Origin: Collinsella sp.
GTDB lineage: Bacteria; Actinomycetota; Coriobacteriia; Coriobacteriales; Coriobacteriaceae
Assembly (NCBI GenBank): GCA_031296755.1
Contig: JAUMMZ010000050.1
Coordinates: 8,295-72,294 of the forward strand
Direction of reading: 5' to 3'
Length of the DNA stretch: 64,000 bases
Below are positions 8,753-17,941 of the stretch, in pieces; positions within the stretch are counted from its first letter, which is position 1, and every line of letters begins with the position of its first letter. Under the pieces are notes generated by a model, which saw only the letters and a list, made by a program, of their open reading frames with translations, searched no databases and was not told where the DNA came from. Position numbers and translations under genes: made by a program.

Positions 8753-9775
8753 ATGACGGCAAGCGACGCGACCGCGACAATTAAAAAGGGGAATTCGGAG
8801 CCCGGTTTCGATAAAACGGCTCAGCGCATCCTCAATCTTTTCTTTGTGCTCAACAGCTCCCCCGAACCGCTGACGACCGAGCAGATCGTCTTGGATTCTG
8901 ACCTGGGATATGGCTCGGGCAATATCGACTCGGATAAGCGCAAGTTTCGGCGCGATCGTGACAAACTGCTCGAGCGTGGCATCTTAATCAAGGAGGTTCG
9001 CCCCGCCGGTGCGCAGGAGACCGAGGAAAGCTCGTGGACAATCGACCGCGAGCACACGTTTGCTGCAGGCGGCCTCATCACCGCAGACGACGCCGATATC
9101 CTACTCAACGCCATCGACCAGACGCTAGCGGCCGGCTCTTCCACCTTTGCCGCGCCGCTTGCCGATATTCGCTCCAAAATTGCCTACCTCACCGGCAGGA
9201 CGACGGTGGACGAAGTACCGATCCGCCGCTCTCCCACCGTCGATGCGGTATGGAGCGCCTTTGCCGAGCGATGCGCGCTGCGATTTTTATATCAGAACGG
9301 ACGCGGCGAGCAGAAAGAACGTACCGTCTGTGTCTACGGCATGTTCGAACGCGAGGGCGTGGCGTACTTCTGCGGCCTCGACAATGTCACCGACGACATC
9401 AGGACATTCCGCTGCGACCGTATCGTTCGCGCATGGCGTCCTTCGAAGGCCTACGCCATCCCTGCGGACTTCAATCTCAACGACTATCTGTTCTTTGAAT
9501 TCGATTTCGCCGACCGACCGCCCGTTGCAGCCACGTTCTCGTTCGCCCCTCAGACGCAGATCGATATGATCAACGGCCTCACGCGCGGGCGAGGTGAGCT
9601 CACACACACCGATGCGGGATGGATCTGGACCGTTGACGTGCGCGACCTTGAAGCCGCCGCCTCATTTTGCATGGCCCACGCCATGGACGGCATGAGGCCC
9701 ATGGCCCCCAAATCGCTCAAGCAGGCGTGGAACCACCTCATTGAAAGGACGGTGCACGAGTATGCCCGTGCGTAA
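8753..9775 (+). CDS. WYL-domain transcriptional regulator (PafB-like)
   Basis: 340 residues. The N-terminal third is a winged-helix DNA-binding region (RILNLFFVLNSSPEPLTTEQIV). The WYL domain follows at about 160-240, with VAYFCGLDNVTDDIRTFRCDRI matching the core that senses nucleic-acid or nucleotide ligands. It overlaps the next gene, a second WYL protein, by 14 bases. Paired WYL genes of this kind include pafBC, which activate DNA-damage genes in mycobacteria. The neighbouring convergent DinG helicase fits a repair theme, but that link is inference. Confidence 0.85.
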   Translation: MTASDATATIKKGNSEPGFDKTAQRILNLFFVLNSSPEPLTTEQIVLDSDLGYGSGNIDSDKRKFRRDRDKLLERGILIKEVRPAGAQETEESSWTIDREHTFAAGGLITADDADILLNAIDQTLAAGSSTFAAPLADIRSKIAYLTGRTTVDEVPIRRSPTVDAVWSAFAERCALRFLYQNGRGEQKERTVCVYGMFEREGVAYFCGLDNVTDDIRTFRCDRIVRAWRPSKAYAIPADFNLNDYLFFEFDFADRPPVAATFSFAPQTQIDMINGLTRGRGELTHTDAGWIWTVDVRDLEAAASFCMAHAMDGMRPMAPKSLKQAWNHLIERTVHEYARA

Positions 9776-10679
9776 ACTCACCAGCGAGCAGAGACTCTCG
9801 CGCGCCATCGACATCATGGAGGCCCTCTACGCCGCCGGCGAGAGCGGCATGACACGAACCGAGATTTGCGGCCGCTTTGACATCACGGGAGTATCGCTCG
9901 ACGAGATTCTCGAGATCGTCTCGACGCTCGCGGACCGAGAATCTGGTGCGCGCATCATCTGCGAATGCCACGGCGAGCGTGTGGTCCTCACTGGTGACGC
10001 CGGGCGTGTGCTACCGTTGCGCTTGAGTGCAGCCGAGGGCGCTGTGCTCAACCACGAACTTGAATCGTTGGGGATCGAGCCGCAGACGGCAGCTCGGATT
10101 CGACACGCCCTTCTACCCGAAGAGCTCGGCTATAACCAGCGCGTCTTTGACACCGTCAACCACGGGTCGCACTGGCAGCAGCTGAGCTGTGCCATTCAGG
10201 ACGGCGTTCGCTGCCGCATCTCATATCGCTCGATGGACGATGCACGGCCACGCGAGCGTCTGGTCGACCCCTTGCGCATTACGGCAAACGGCGACCAAAC
10301 ATACCTGATTGCCTGGGACATCACAGTCGATGAGCAGCGCACCTATCGCATGGATAAAATCGAGGGACTCGCCTTGACGGAAGACTCCGTCGTGCCTCAC
10401 ACACCGGACGTCGCATCCCTCCACGATTCCCTTGCCCGGACGCAGCGCAGCGCAAAGCTCTTGATGCCATTCGATATGGCGGAGCATCTGGACTGGGCCG
10501 GCATCACCCTAATCGAGCGCGGCGGGGCAGACATGGCAACGGTAACTGTGCATTACGGCTCCGAGCGTTGGCTACTGAGCCAGGTAATCGCAGCGGGCGG
10601 AGCCATCCGCATCTTGGATGACCCCGCCCTGTCAAAGCGCCTGTGCGATATGGCAAAAACCCTCGTCTGTCCGCTTTAG
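9762..10679 (+). CDS. Second WYL-domain transcriptional regulator (PafC-like)
   Basis: 305 residues from ATG 9762 (MPVRKLTSEQRL), which lies inside the end of the preceding WYL gene, so the two are translationally coupled. A TTG seven codons earlier (9741) is possible but starts upstream of the AAAGGA site. An N-terminal helix-turn-helix (SGMTRTEICGRFDITGVSLDEIL) precedes a clear WYL core (QTYLIAWDITVDEQRTYRMDKI, about residues 190-215). It ends tail-to-tail with dinG, overlapping by 4 bases. Confidence 0.85.
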   Translation: MPVRKLTSEQRLSRAIDIMEALYAAGESGMTRTEICGRFDITGVSLDEILEIVSTLADRESGARIICECHGERVVLTGDAGRVLPLRLSAAEGAVLNHELESLGIEPQTAARIRHALLPEELGYNQRVFDTVNHGSHWQQLSCAIQDGVRCRISYRSMDDARPRERLVDPLRITANGDQTYLIAWDITVDEQRTYRMDKIEGLALTEDSVVPHTPDVASLHDSLARTQRSAKLLMPFDMAEHLDWAGITLIERGGADMATVTVHYGSERWLLSQVIAAGGAIRILDDPALSKRLCDMAKTLVCPL

Positions 10680-13570
10680 CGCCGCCGCTCGTGGCGTGCG
10701 CGCCACAGTTGCAGATAGTGCCCGATCTGCGCCGATTCGATGCGCTGGTAGGAGCTCGTGGGCAGCGACGTTAAGAACTTCTTTCCGTAGCCCTTCGTCA
10801 CCAGGCGCGGGTCGGCCAGAATCAGCACGCCGCAATCGGTCGACGAGCGGATAAGGCGGCCGGCCGCCTGCTTGACCTCGAGCACCGCCTCGGGCAGCGA
10901 ATAGCGCGCCCAAGCGCGGTCTTCGCGCAGGTTGCGCTCGCACGAGAGCGGGTCCGTGGGACTCGAGAACGGCAGCTTGGGAATGATGACGCAGCGCAGC
11001 GTCTCGCCGCTGGCGTCGAACCCCTCCCAGAAGGCCTTAAGCGCAAAAAGCGATGAAGTCGGCTCGTTGATAAACCGATCGCGCAGGCGACGAGGAGATG
11101 AGTTGCGCTGCTGGCAGTTGAGCTCCAGACCCGCACGGGCCATCTTGGGCTCAACGCGGGCGTACAGGTCTTCCATGTCGCGCCGATTGGTGAACAGTGT
11201 GAGCACCGATCCGCCCATGGCAAGATGGGCGTCGACCAGCACGCGCTCGAGCGCCGTAAGATAGCTCTCGCGATCGCGCGGATCGGGGATATCGCCCGCA
11301 ACGACTACAGCCATGTTCGAATCGAAGTCGTAGCTCGAGTCCAAGTGCAGCGATGAGGATGTTGAAGCGCCGATGCGATCGAGGCCGACCGCGTGGTTAA
11401 AGTGTTCGAAGCTTTTGGACACCGTCATGGTCGCCGAGGCAAAGATAGCCGTGTGAACCTCGGGCAGCCACTCGGTTGCCAAGGCCTCGCCAATGTCGAT
11501 GCGCTCTGCGGTCATTGACTCTCCGCCGGCACGCAGCCTGCGATTGACCTGCAGCGAATACACGTAGTGTTCATCGGTGCCATCAATGATGAGTTTGAGG
11601 TTCTCGGCCAGCTCGTGCAGGCGGCGCGAGATATCACCCAGGTCGACAACAACCTCGGGCTTGTCGGCGGCGACGGCTTGCACCAGCGCGTCGACGCTCT
11701 TGTCAGCCTGTTCCAATACGTCGATGGCAGCGTAGGCCGACTGTAAGAAATCATGCCAGTCGTCAGATTCGCGCAGCTCGGGGCCAATCCATAGATTGGC
11801 ATTGTCATAACCCCCACGGGCACGGCGGCCGAGCTCGCGAACGCCATCGAACACGTCGGCGATTGCCATGCTCGCGCGCGCAACCGTCGACGTCGCCTTG
11901 GCAGTAAGGCCCAGATAGAGCGTAGAGCCCTCGGAGGTTGCCAAATCACGGGAGACCTGGCTTAGCGCACCGGTGCTCGAGCCACCCAGGCGCTCAAACA
12001 GAACGCGTGATTCGTCCGCCGACACCACGCGCGCCCACTGACGGCGCGCCTCGCGCTCGATGGAATGGGCCTCGTCGATTACCCAATGACGAATCGGAGG
12101 TAAAATCCTGCCCTCGGCCGCGACATTGCGGAACAGCAGGGAATGGTTGGTGACCACCACGTCGGCATGCGCTGCACGACGGCGAGCGCCGTGGACCAAA
12201 CATTTATCAGGGAAAAACGGGCAGAGGCGACGAGCACACTCGCGCGAGGCCGTCGTAAAGTCGGGGCGGTTGACGCTGCGCCACCGAATGCCGAGCGAGT
12301 CGAGGTCGTCATCGGCTGATTGGCAGACGTACGCCATAATGACCGCGACCGCCGTGAGCGTGTCCGCCGGATCGCGCTTGGTGGTAATCTCGACCTGGCC
12401 GCGGCTCATGCGCTCAAGCTTGCGCAGGCATGGATAGTGGTCATACCCCTTGAGAGCGCAAAATGACAGACCACCGTCCAGTTGCTCGGCAAGTTTTGGC
12501 AGCTCATGGTACATGAGCTGGTCGGCAAGATTATTCGATTTGGTCGCAATACCAACCGTGATGTTGTTACGGCGCGCTGCCTCGGCAAAAGGCACCAGAT
12601 AGGCCATCGATTTGCCGACGCCCGTGCCCGCCTCAATTACACGATGAGTGCCCGTGACCAGCGCATCGCGGACCTCGAGCGCCATCGCGATCTGCTCATC
12701 ACGCGGCTCGTAGGTGGGATACATGCGATTGACCAGGCCACCTGGCGCATAGTCTGCCTCAATCTCCTCACGACTCGGCATCTTGAGGACCGGCAGTTCG
12801 TCGGCGTCCACCCGATCGTCGGCGCGATCGGCCTTGAGAACGTCAGCACGAGCGGCGCTGAGAGAGAAGATAGAACCAGGGTTCTGCCCTGCCAAGAATG
12901 AGAAGATAGGACGATAGGACCAAGGCACATCCGGATGCATGTCGGCTAGGCGCGCCATGAGGCCCTGAGGCAAGTCGGTGAGCGCCACGAGCAACACGCG
13001 CCATACGCCACACAGGGCGTCGACGTCGGCATTGGCACGGTGTGATACCGAGTCACAGCCAAACAGATCGGCCATAAAAGACAACTTGTGCGATGCCAGG
13101 CGCGGAAGCGCGATGCGCGACAGCGCCAGCGAATCGATCCAGATATCGCTCACGTTGACGCCGCCTTTGACCGACTCGATAAACGAGCGGTCGAACGTGG
13201 CGTTATGTGCGATTACCGGGCAACCACCGACAAAATCGGCGAGAGCGGCTACGGCCTCAACGGCCGACGGGGCATCTGCCACATCGGCATTTGTAATGCT
13301 CGTGAGCTCGGTGATCTCGGCGGGAATCAGCTGCTTGGGATGCACGAAGGTATCGAAGCGGTCGACGACCTCGCGGCCCGAAAGACGGGCCGCCGAGATC
13401 TCGATCAGCTCATTGTCCTGCACCGAAAGACCTGTGGTCTCGGTATCGAGGACAATCACATCTTCCTCGATAAGGCCGAAGGACTGCGTTTTGGCGCGTT
13501 CGGCAAGCGTGGCATAGGAGTCGATGACAAACTGCGGCGTTCCTGACGAAACCGCGTCCTCGATTAGCAT
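10676..13570 (-). CDS. dinG: DinG-family helicase fused to a DEDDh 3'-5' exonuclease
   Basis: 964 residues. Residues 40-205 form a DnaQ/PolC-type exonuclease: LDTETTGL, HNATFDRSFI, and HRANADVDA completing the DEDDh set. The helicase part follows: Walker A in EAGTGVGKSMAYL, a DEAH box in VIDEAHSIE, and four cysteines (YPC, then ECARRLCPFFPDKC) positioned like the 4Fe-4S cluster of XPD/DinG helicases. Such fusions occur in Gram-positive bacteria; the proposed role is processing of damage or recombination intermediates and R-loops. The ATG overlaps the end of ddl by seven bases, so translation is coupled. Confidence 0.9.
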   Translation of the reverse strand: MLIEDAVSSGTPQFVIDSYATLAERAKTQSFGLIEEDVIVLDTETTGLSVQDNELIEISAARLSGREVVDRFDTFVHPKQLIPAEITELTSITNADVADAPSAVEAVAALADFVGGCPVIAHNATFDRSFIESVKGGVNVSDIWIDSLALSRIALPRLASHKLSFMADLFGCDSVSHRANADVDALCGVWRVLLVALTDLPQGLMARLADMHPDVPWSYRPIFSFLAGQNPGSIFSLSAARADVLKADRADDRVDADELPVLKMPSREEIEADYAPGGLVNRMYPTYEPRDEQIAMALEVRDALVTGTHRVIEAGTGVGKSMAYLVPFAEAARRNNITVGIATKSNNLADQLMYHELPKLAEQLDGGLSFCALKGYDHYPCLRKLERMSRGQVEITTKRDPADTLTAVAVIMAYVCQSADDDLDSLGIRWRSVNRPDFTTASRECARRLCPFFPDKCLVHGARRRAAHADVVVTNHSLLFRNVAAEGRILPPIRHWVIDEAHSIEREARRQWARVVSADESRVLFERLGGSSTGALSQVSRDLATSEGSTLYLGLTAKATSTVARASMAIADVFDGVRELGRRARGGYDNANLWIGPELRESDDWHDFLQSAYAAIDVLEQADKSVDALVQAVAADKPEVVVDLGDISRRLHELAENLKLIIDGTDEHYVYSLQVNRRLRAGGESMTAERIDIGEALATEWLPEVHTAIFASATMTVSKSFEHFNHAVGLDRIGASTSSSLHLDSSYDFDSNMAVVVAGDIPDPRDRESYLTALERVLVDAHLAMGGSVLTLFTNRRDMEDLYARVEPKMARAGLELNCQQRNSSPRRLRDRFINEPTSSLFALKAFWEGFDASGETLRCVIIPKLPFSSPTDPLSCERNLREDRAWARYSLPEAVLEVKQAAGRLIRSSTDCGVLILADPRLVTKGYGKKFLTSLPTSSYQRIESAQIGHYLQLWRARHERRR

Positions 13571-14529
13571 GCAATGCCCGCTCGACGAAGGCCCATACGA
13601 ATCAGGCTGTCACAGACCTGCGGGAACGTCATGTCGTCGGTGTGGCGGATCTCGTCCGGATACAGCGACGTATCGGTCATGCCGGGAATGGTATTGGTCT
13701 CGAGGATAACGGGGCCGTCCTCACTCACGATAAAGTCGCTGCGCGAGATACCCAGGCAACCGAGGGCCTTGTGAGCAGCACAGGCAAGCTCCTGAGCGCG
13801 AGCGTAATTCTCGGGTGAAATCTGCGCCGGAATGCGATGGATGTCCGTAGGGTCGACATATTTCACGTCCAGATCGTAGAACTCGCAGTCCTCGGGTTTG
13901 CGAATCTCGACAATCGGCAGAGCGCGCACGTCGTCCTCGCCGTACACACCGACGGTGATCTCGGTACCCTCGATGCACTTCTCGACCAGCACTTTGTCGC
14001 CGTACGCAAACGCCTTGGCGATTGCCGCGGGCAGCTCGGAGGGCTCATGGACCAGGGAAATGCCATAGCTGGAACCGTTGACGGCCGGCTTCACAAAGCA
14101 GCGCTCGCCACAAACCTCGACGATATGATCGATATCGACTTCATCGCCCACCTCGAGCGCGAGGCCGGGGGCAATGGGAATGCCCGCCTTGGCGTACAGG
14201 AGCTTAGAGACCTCCTTGTCGGCACCGCAGGCGCTGGCAAGCACGCCCGAGGCCGTGTAGGGGATACCCAGGGTCTCCATGGCGCCCTGCATGGCGCCAT
14301 CCTCGCCGCCGGCACCGTGCATGGCGATAAACGCCACGTCAAAGCCGCCGGTCGCCATGGTTACCATAAAATCATCGGCAGCCGTGTCGAGCAGCTCCAC
14401 CGAAGTGTAGCCGGCCTCCTTCAAGGCAACCACGACGTTCTTTCCCGAATTGAGCGAGATCTCGCGCTCAGCGGAATGACCGCCCGCCAAGACCGCTACG
14501 TGCATGTTCTCTAGGCTTTTACCCGGCAT
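13564..14529 (-). CDS. ddl: D-alanine--D-alanine ligase
   Basis: 321 residues, the normal length for Ddl. N-terminal AGGHSAEREISLNSG is the family signature. ATP-grasp segments include CFVKPAVNGSSYGIS, VEKCIEGTEITVGVY and the metal-binding ILETNTIPGMTD. The enzyme joins two D-Ala residues for the peptidoglycan stem peptide in the cytosol. The ATG has AGGAGGAG seven bases upstream. It is first in a two-gene minus-strand unit with dinG. Confidence 0.95.
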   Translation of the reverse strand: MPGKSLENMHVAVLAGGHSAEREISLNSGKNVVVALKEAGYTSVELLDTAADDFMVTMATGGFDVAFIAMHGAGGEDGAMQGAMETLGIPYTASGVLASACGADKEVSKLLYAKAGIPIAPGLALEVGDEVDIDHIVEVCGERCFVKPAVNGSSYGISLVHEPSELPAAIAKAFAYGDKVLVEKCIEGTEITVGVYGEDDVRALPIVEIRKPEDCEFYDLDVKYVDPTDIHRIPAQISPENYARAQELACAAHKALGCLGISRSDFIVSEDGPVILETNTIPGMTDTSLYPDEIRHTDDMTFPQVCDSLIRMGLRRAGIAC

Positions 14530-14614
14530 GGGCAGACTCCTCCTCTATAATTTCTGCAGCTGATACCATATTGTAGCGATACCCTCTACGTTTCCCCAAA
14601 ATCGAAAGGCTTCC

Positions 14615-15667
14615 ATGAATCCCAGGACTAAATCTCAGGACATTCGCGACTTGAGCCAAAACGATATTCGCGAGCTCGTGGCCGAGCTTGGCCAGCCCGC
14701 CTTCCGCGCGAAGCAGCTCATCGAATGGGTCTTTGAGAAGAACGTTTGTTCGTTTGACGATATGACCAACCTTCCCAAGGCTTTCCGCGAGCAGCTTAAA
14801 GAGGCTTTCGCCTTTGACACGCCGACTGAACTCACCAAGCAGGTTTCCAAAGATGGCTCTCGCAAGTATCTGCTCGAGTACCACGACGGCGTTTCCGTCG
14901 AGACCGTCGGCATGCCCCGTCGTAACAAGCTTTCCGTCTGCGTTTCCACCCAGGCAGGCTGTGGCATGGGCTGTGCCTTTTGCGCTACCGGTCTCAACGG
15001 CCTCAAGCGCTCTCTGACCGCTCAAGAGATCGTCGACCAGGTACTTCATGTATCCAACGACTTTGGCGAGCGCGCCACGAGCGTTGTCTTCATGGGCCAG
15101 GGCGAGCCGTTTGCCAACTACGACGAGGTTCTCAAGGCACTGCGCATCCTTAACGACCCCGATGGCATCGGCATCGGCGCCCGTCATCTTACTGTCTCCA
15201 CCAGCGGTGTTATTCCAGGCATTCGCAAGTTTGCCGACATTCCCGAGCAGTTCACGCTCGCTGTGTCGCTGCACTCCGCTATCCAGTCCACGCGCAACAA
15301 GATTATGCCTGGCGTTAAGAAGTACACGCTACTTCGCCTTCACGAGGCGCTTCAGCTCTACACCGAGAAGACCGGACGCCGACCGACCTATGAGTATGCC
15401 ATGATCGAAGGCGTCAACGACACGAATCCCGAGATGCAGGCGCTCTGCGACTTCTGCGAGGGAACGCTGTGCCACGTTAACCTGATTCAGCTTAACGACA
15501 TCGAGGGCAGCCCGCTCAAGCCGTCGCCGATTCATAAGGTTGAGGATCTTCAGCGCCGCCTTGAGTCTCGTGGCATCGAGACCACGATCCGCAATTCTCG
15601 CGGCAATGATATTGATGCCGCCTGCGGTCAACTGAAGCAACGCTTCAAGGTCCAGAAGAACGCATAG
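14615..15667 (+). CDS. rlmN: 23S rRNA (A2503-C2)/tRNA (A37-C2) methyltransferase, radical SAM
   Basis: 350 residues. The radical-SAM cluster motif is Cys116-x3-Cys120-x2-Cys123 (GCGMGCAFCATG), and the catalytic C-terminal cysteine is Cys337 (DIDAACGQL). These match RlmN, which methylates A2503 of 23S rRNA and A37 of some tRNAs through a methyl-Cys intermediate. The gene is divergent from ddl and is followed by a terminator. Confidence 0.95.
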   Translation: MNPRTKSQDIRDLSQNDIRELVAELGQPAFRAKQLIEWVFEKNVCSFDDMTNLPKAFREQLKEAFAFDTPTELTKQVSKDGSRKYLLEYHDGVSVETVGMPRRNKLSVCVSTQAGCGMGCAFCATGLNGLKRSLTAQEIVDQVLHVSNDFGERATSVVFMGQGEPFANYDEVLKALRILNDPDGIGIGARHLTVSTSGVIPGIRKFADIPEQFTLAVSLHSAIQSTRNKIMPGVKKYTLLRLHEALQLYTEKTGRRPTYEYAMIEGVNDTNPEMQALCDFCEGTLCHVNLIQLNDIEGSPLKPSPIHKVEDLQRRLESRGIETTIRNSRGNDIDAACGQLKQRFKVQKNA

Positions 15668-15686
15668 GGGAGTCTGCCCCCCATAA

Positions 15687-15702
15687 CGTTTCATGTGAAA
15701 CA
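15687..15702. promoter_or_regulatory. parS-like site (14 of 16)
   Basis: CGTTTCATGTGAAACA differs from the perfect parS (TGTTTCACGTGAAACA) at two positions. It lies about 2.1 kb from the parS triplet, downstream of rlmN. ParB binding is plausible but unproven. Confidence 0.5.
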
Positions 15703-15706
15703 TCCG

Positions 15707-15745
15707 ACAGCCCTGGTTGCAAATAATGCAACTAGGGCTGTTTCA
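15707..15745 (+). terminator. Terminator of rlmN
   Basis: A 15-bp stem (ACAGCCCTGGTTGCA / TGCAACTAGGGCTGT, one G-T wobble) with a 5-base loop, followed by TTCATTTGTTTT. Confidence 0.75.
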
Positions 15746-15795
15746 TTTGTTTTCATCCTAGTGGACTTGATTTACGTGAACTTAGCTTTATGGCC

Positions 15796-15837
15796 AAAAT
15801 AAGGGGCCCTTGTCTCATGAATCAGACAAGGCCCCTT
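15796..15837 (-). terminator. Terminator of the parAB operon
   Basis: Stem AGGGGCC-CTTGTCT with one bulged C. Read on the minus strand it follows the small membrane gene and is followed by TTATTTT. Confidence 0.75.
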
Positions 15838-15856
15838 CAAAATAGGCAAGTAATTG

Positions 15857-15868
15857 TTAGGTACCTAA
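15857..15868. promoter_or_regulatory. 12-bp palindrome TTAGGTACCTAA, copy 1
   Basis: A perfect palindrome overlapping the stop codon of the small membrane protein gene. The same 12 bases recur at 19361-19372, and a wider inverted repeat with the same half-site is at 43643-43667. Confidence 0.5.
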
Positions 15869-16119
15869 TAACCAACATTTTCCCATTGATGGTCAACCCA
15901 GTCTTGGTTAATCTTGGGATTCTTAGTCATCTGAGCAGTGCGCATAGCGACATCTTCGGTCATCACATCCATTTTCTTCTTTGATGTATCGACGATATCC
16001 TGAGCTCCGCGCAGCAGTCGACCGCGTAGTTCATCATCTGTCGCAAGCTTATACCCCGCAAAAGCACCAGCGGCGACGGTGGTTGCCAACGCAATAGCCG
16101 CGAGAACCTTATTCTTCAT
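15865..16119 (-). CDS. Small membrane-anchored protein at the end of the parAB operon
   Basis: 84 residues from ATG 16119 with AGGAGG 9 bases upstream; the start overlaps the parB stop. One N-terminal membrane segment (KVLAAIALATTVAAGAFAGY) is followed by a charged helix-rich tail resembling YtxH-type small proteins. The match is weak, so I do not assign a family. Its position implies co-expression with ParA and ParB. Confidence 0.7.
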   Translation of the reverse strand: MKNKVLAAIALATTVAAGAFAGYKLATDDELRGRLLRGAQDIVDTSKKKMDVMTEDVAMRTAQMTKNPKINQDWVDHQWENVGY

Positions 16120-17014
16120 CCTGATCCTCCTGCCCAAATTGAATCATTTCGCCAAGGATACGGGAGAGCTCCTCCTCGTCTTTGAACTCGATTTCAATTT
16201 TGTTCTTGCCACGCGAGCTCTTCACACGTACATTCGTGTTGAAAACTTGACGAAGTACTCGAGCGGCCTTTTTGAATGACTGAGGTGTTGCCGGTCTCGG
16301 AGTCCTTGGCGTCTCTCCGGCAGAAAACAACGGAGCAAGATTTTCTGTCGCTCTAACAGAAAGACCTTCTGCGACAACTTTCTCAGCAAGTCGAATCCTG
16401 GCATCTTCATAAGGAACCGCAAGAATCGCTCTTGCATGACCTGCAGTAAGCTTGCCTTCGAAAATCATCTGCTGTACGACTTCGGGAAGATCTAGCAAAC
16501 GAAGCGAATTTGTAATTGCGGAACGAGACTTACTGACAGCCTTTGATAACGCCTCCTGCGTCATACCGCTGGCATCAATGAGCTGACGATAACCCTTTGC
16601 CTCTTCGACAGGGTTCAAATCAGAACGCTGAAGATTCTCGATAAGTGCAAGAGCGAGCATTTCCTCATCATTAACTTCCTTAATGATGACTGGCAATTCT
16701 TCAAGGCCAGCGAGTTTCGATGCCTGGTAACGACGCTCACCGGCAATAATCTCATAGCCATTTCCGTGCTTTCGGACCAATAGTGGTTGCAAAACGCCAT
16801 GTTCTTGGATTGACTCGCTCAACTCGCGAAGTTCTGTTTCATTAAAGTGAATTCGAGGTTGATTTGGATTAGGGACAATATCCTCAATAGGCAGTTTTGT
16901 TTCAGATGCGGCATTTGAAGCCGATGCAGCCGAACCACCGGTCTCATACTCGGCCTCTGAGACCAAAGCATTGAGTCCACGTCCCAATCCGCCACGTTTC
17001 TTTGCACTAGGCAC
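16109..17014 (-). CDS. parB: Chromosome-partitioning protein ParB (parS-binding CTPase)
   Basis: 301 residues. The N-terminal GGLGRGLNAL box is the ParA-contact segment. The CTP-binding motif GERRYQASKLAGL lies in the ParB/Srx domain, followed by the helix-turn-helix region (MTQEALSKAVSKSRSAITNSLRL) and a C-terminal dimerisation region. ParB loads at parS, spreads as a sliding clamp and recruits ParA and SMC. GTG start; it overlaps the end of parA by 8 bases. Three perfect parS sites lie just upstream of parA. Confidence 0.95.
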   Translation of the reverse strand: MPSAKKRGGLGRGLNALVSEAEYETGGSAASASNAASETKLPIEDIVPNPNQPRIHFNETELRELSESIQEHGVLQPLLVRKHGNGYEIIAGERRYQASKLAGLEELPVIIKEVNDEEMLALALIENLQRSDLNPVEEAKGYRQLIDASGMTQEALSKAVSKSRSAITNSLRLLDLPEVVQQMIFEGKLTAGHARAILAVPYEDARIRLAEKVVAEGLSVRATENLAPLFSAGETPRTPRPATPQSFKKAARVLRQVFNTNVRVKSSRGKNKIEIEFKDEEELSRILGEMIQFGQEDQDEE

Positions 17015-17807
17015 GCTTGATCACCTCTTTTGCAAGGTTCATATACGCTTTTGCACCCTTATTTTGAGGCGCATAGGTAATTACCGGCTCTCCAAAAGAC
17101 GGAGCTTCAGAGATTTTTACGGTACGAGGAATTAAGGTCTTAAAAGCCTTATCACCAAAGTACGACTGAACTTCCTCAACAACCTGATTCGACAAAGAAG
17201 TACGTGAGTCATACATGGTCATAAGCACGCCATAGGTGTCTAAGCCCTTGTTCAGACGCGATTTGACCATCTTCATTGACTCAAGCAGCTTCGTTACGCC
17301 CTCGAGTGCATAATACTCGCACTGGATCGGAATCAAAACGCTGTCTGCTGCGGTCAAAGCGTTGATTGTAAGCAGGCCGAGCGAAGGAGGACAGTCAATG
17401 AAAATAAAATCGAATTCGTCTTGAATGGGCTCAAGCAAATCTTTGAGGCGGGTTTCACGAGCAATTGCGCTTACGAGCTCAATTTCGGCGCCTGCAAGCT
17501 GAATTGTCGCCGGAATAACGAATACCTTTTTGCAATTTGTATCAAGAACGAGCGATTCTGCCGGCACGTCATTCAGCAATGCATCATAGATGCACTGATC
17601 AAGGTCTTCTTTTTCAATTCCAAATCCACTTGTACTGTTTCCCTGCGGATCAAAATCGACAATCAGCGTCTTGCGTCCCTGTTCACCCAGAGCTGCTGCA
17701 AGGTTTACAGCCGTCGTTGACTTACCGACGCCGCCTTTTTGATTGATGATTGCAATAATACGCGTGTCTTTTGCGCTTTTCGAACGCTTAACGTCGCGAA
17801 ATCCCAC
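17007..17807 (-). CDS. parA: Chromosome-partitioning ATPase ParA (Soj)
   Basis: 266 residues with the deviant Walker A motif NQKGGVGKSTTAVNLA, the Walker A' segment LIVDFDPQGNSTSGFG and Walker B FIFIDCPPSLGLLT. It positions ParB-parS complexes and in Bacillus also affects DnaA. The start is GTG with AGGAGG six bases upstream. Its upstream region is the parS triplet, so ParB loading may influence its own transcription (inference). Confidence 0.95.
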   Translation of the reverse strand: MGFRDVKRSKSAKDTRIIAIINQKGGVGKSTTAVNLAAALGEQGRKTLIVDFDPQGNSTSGFGIEKEDLDQCIYDALLNDVPAESLVLDTNCKKVFVIPATIQLAGAEIELVSAIARETRLKDLLEPIQDEFDFIFIDCPPSLGLLTINALTAADSVLIPIQCEYYALEGVTKLLESMKMVKSRLNKGLDTYGVLMTMYDSRTSLSNQVVEEVQSYFGDKAFKTLIPRTVKISEAPSFGEPVITYAPQNKGAKAYMNLAKEVIKRA

Positions 17808-17846
17808 GGTCCCTCCTGGTGTGTATTAAAGCTGTCAAACGGAGGA

Positions 17847-17862
17847 TGTTTCACGTGAAACA
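17847..17862. promoter_or_regulatory. parS site 1 (perfect)
   Basis: TGTTTCACGTGAAACA, identical to the bacterial parS consensus, upstream of parA. Confidence 0.97.
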
Positions 17863-17885
17863 TTCCGATTCGATATCAACCGCCA

Positions 17886-17901
17886 TGTTTCACGTGAAAC
17901 A
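17886..17901. promoter_or_regulatory. parS site 2 (perfect)
   Basis: Identical to parS site 1; start-to-start spacing is 39 bases. Confidence 0.97.
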
Positions 17902-17924
17902 CCGCAAGTTGTTAGTATCCATTA

Positions 17925-17940
17925 TGTTTCACGTGAAACA
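17925..17940. promoter_or_regulatory. parS site 3 (perfect)
   Basis: Identical to sites 1 and 2, again 39 bases further on, ending one base before the rsmG stop codon. Confidence 0.97.
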
Positions 17941-17941
17941 T

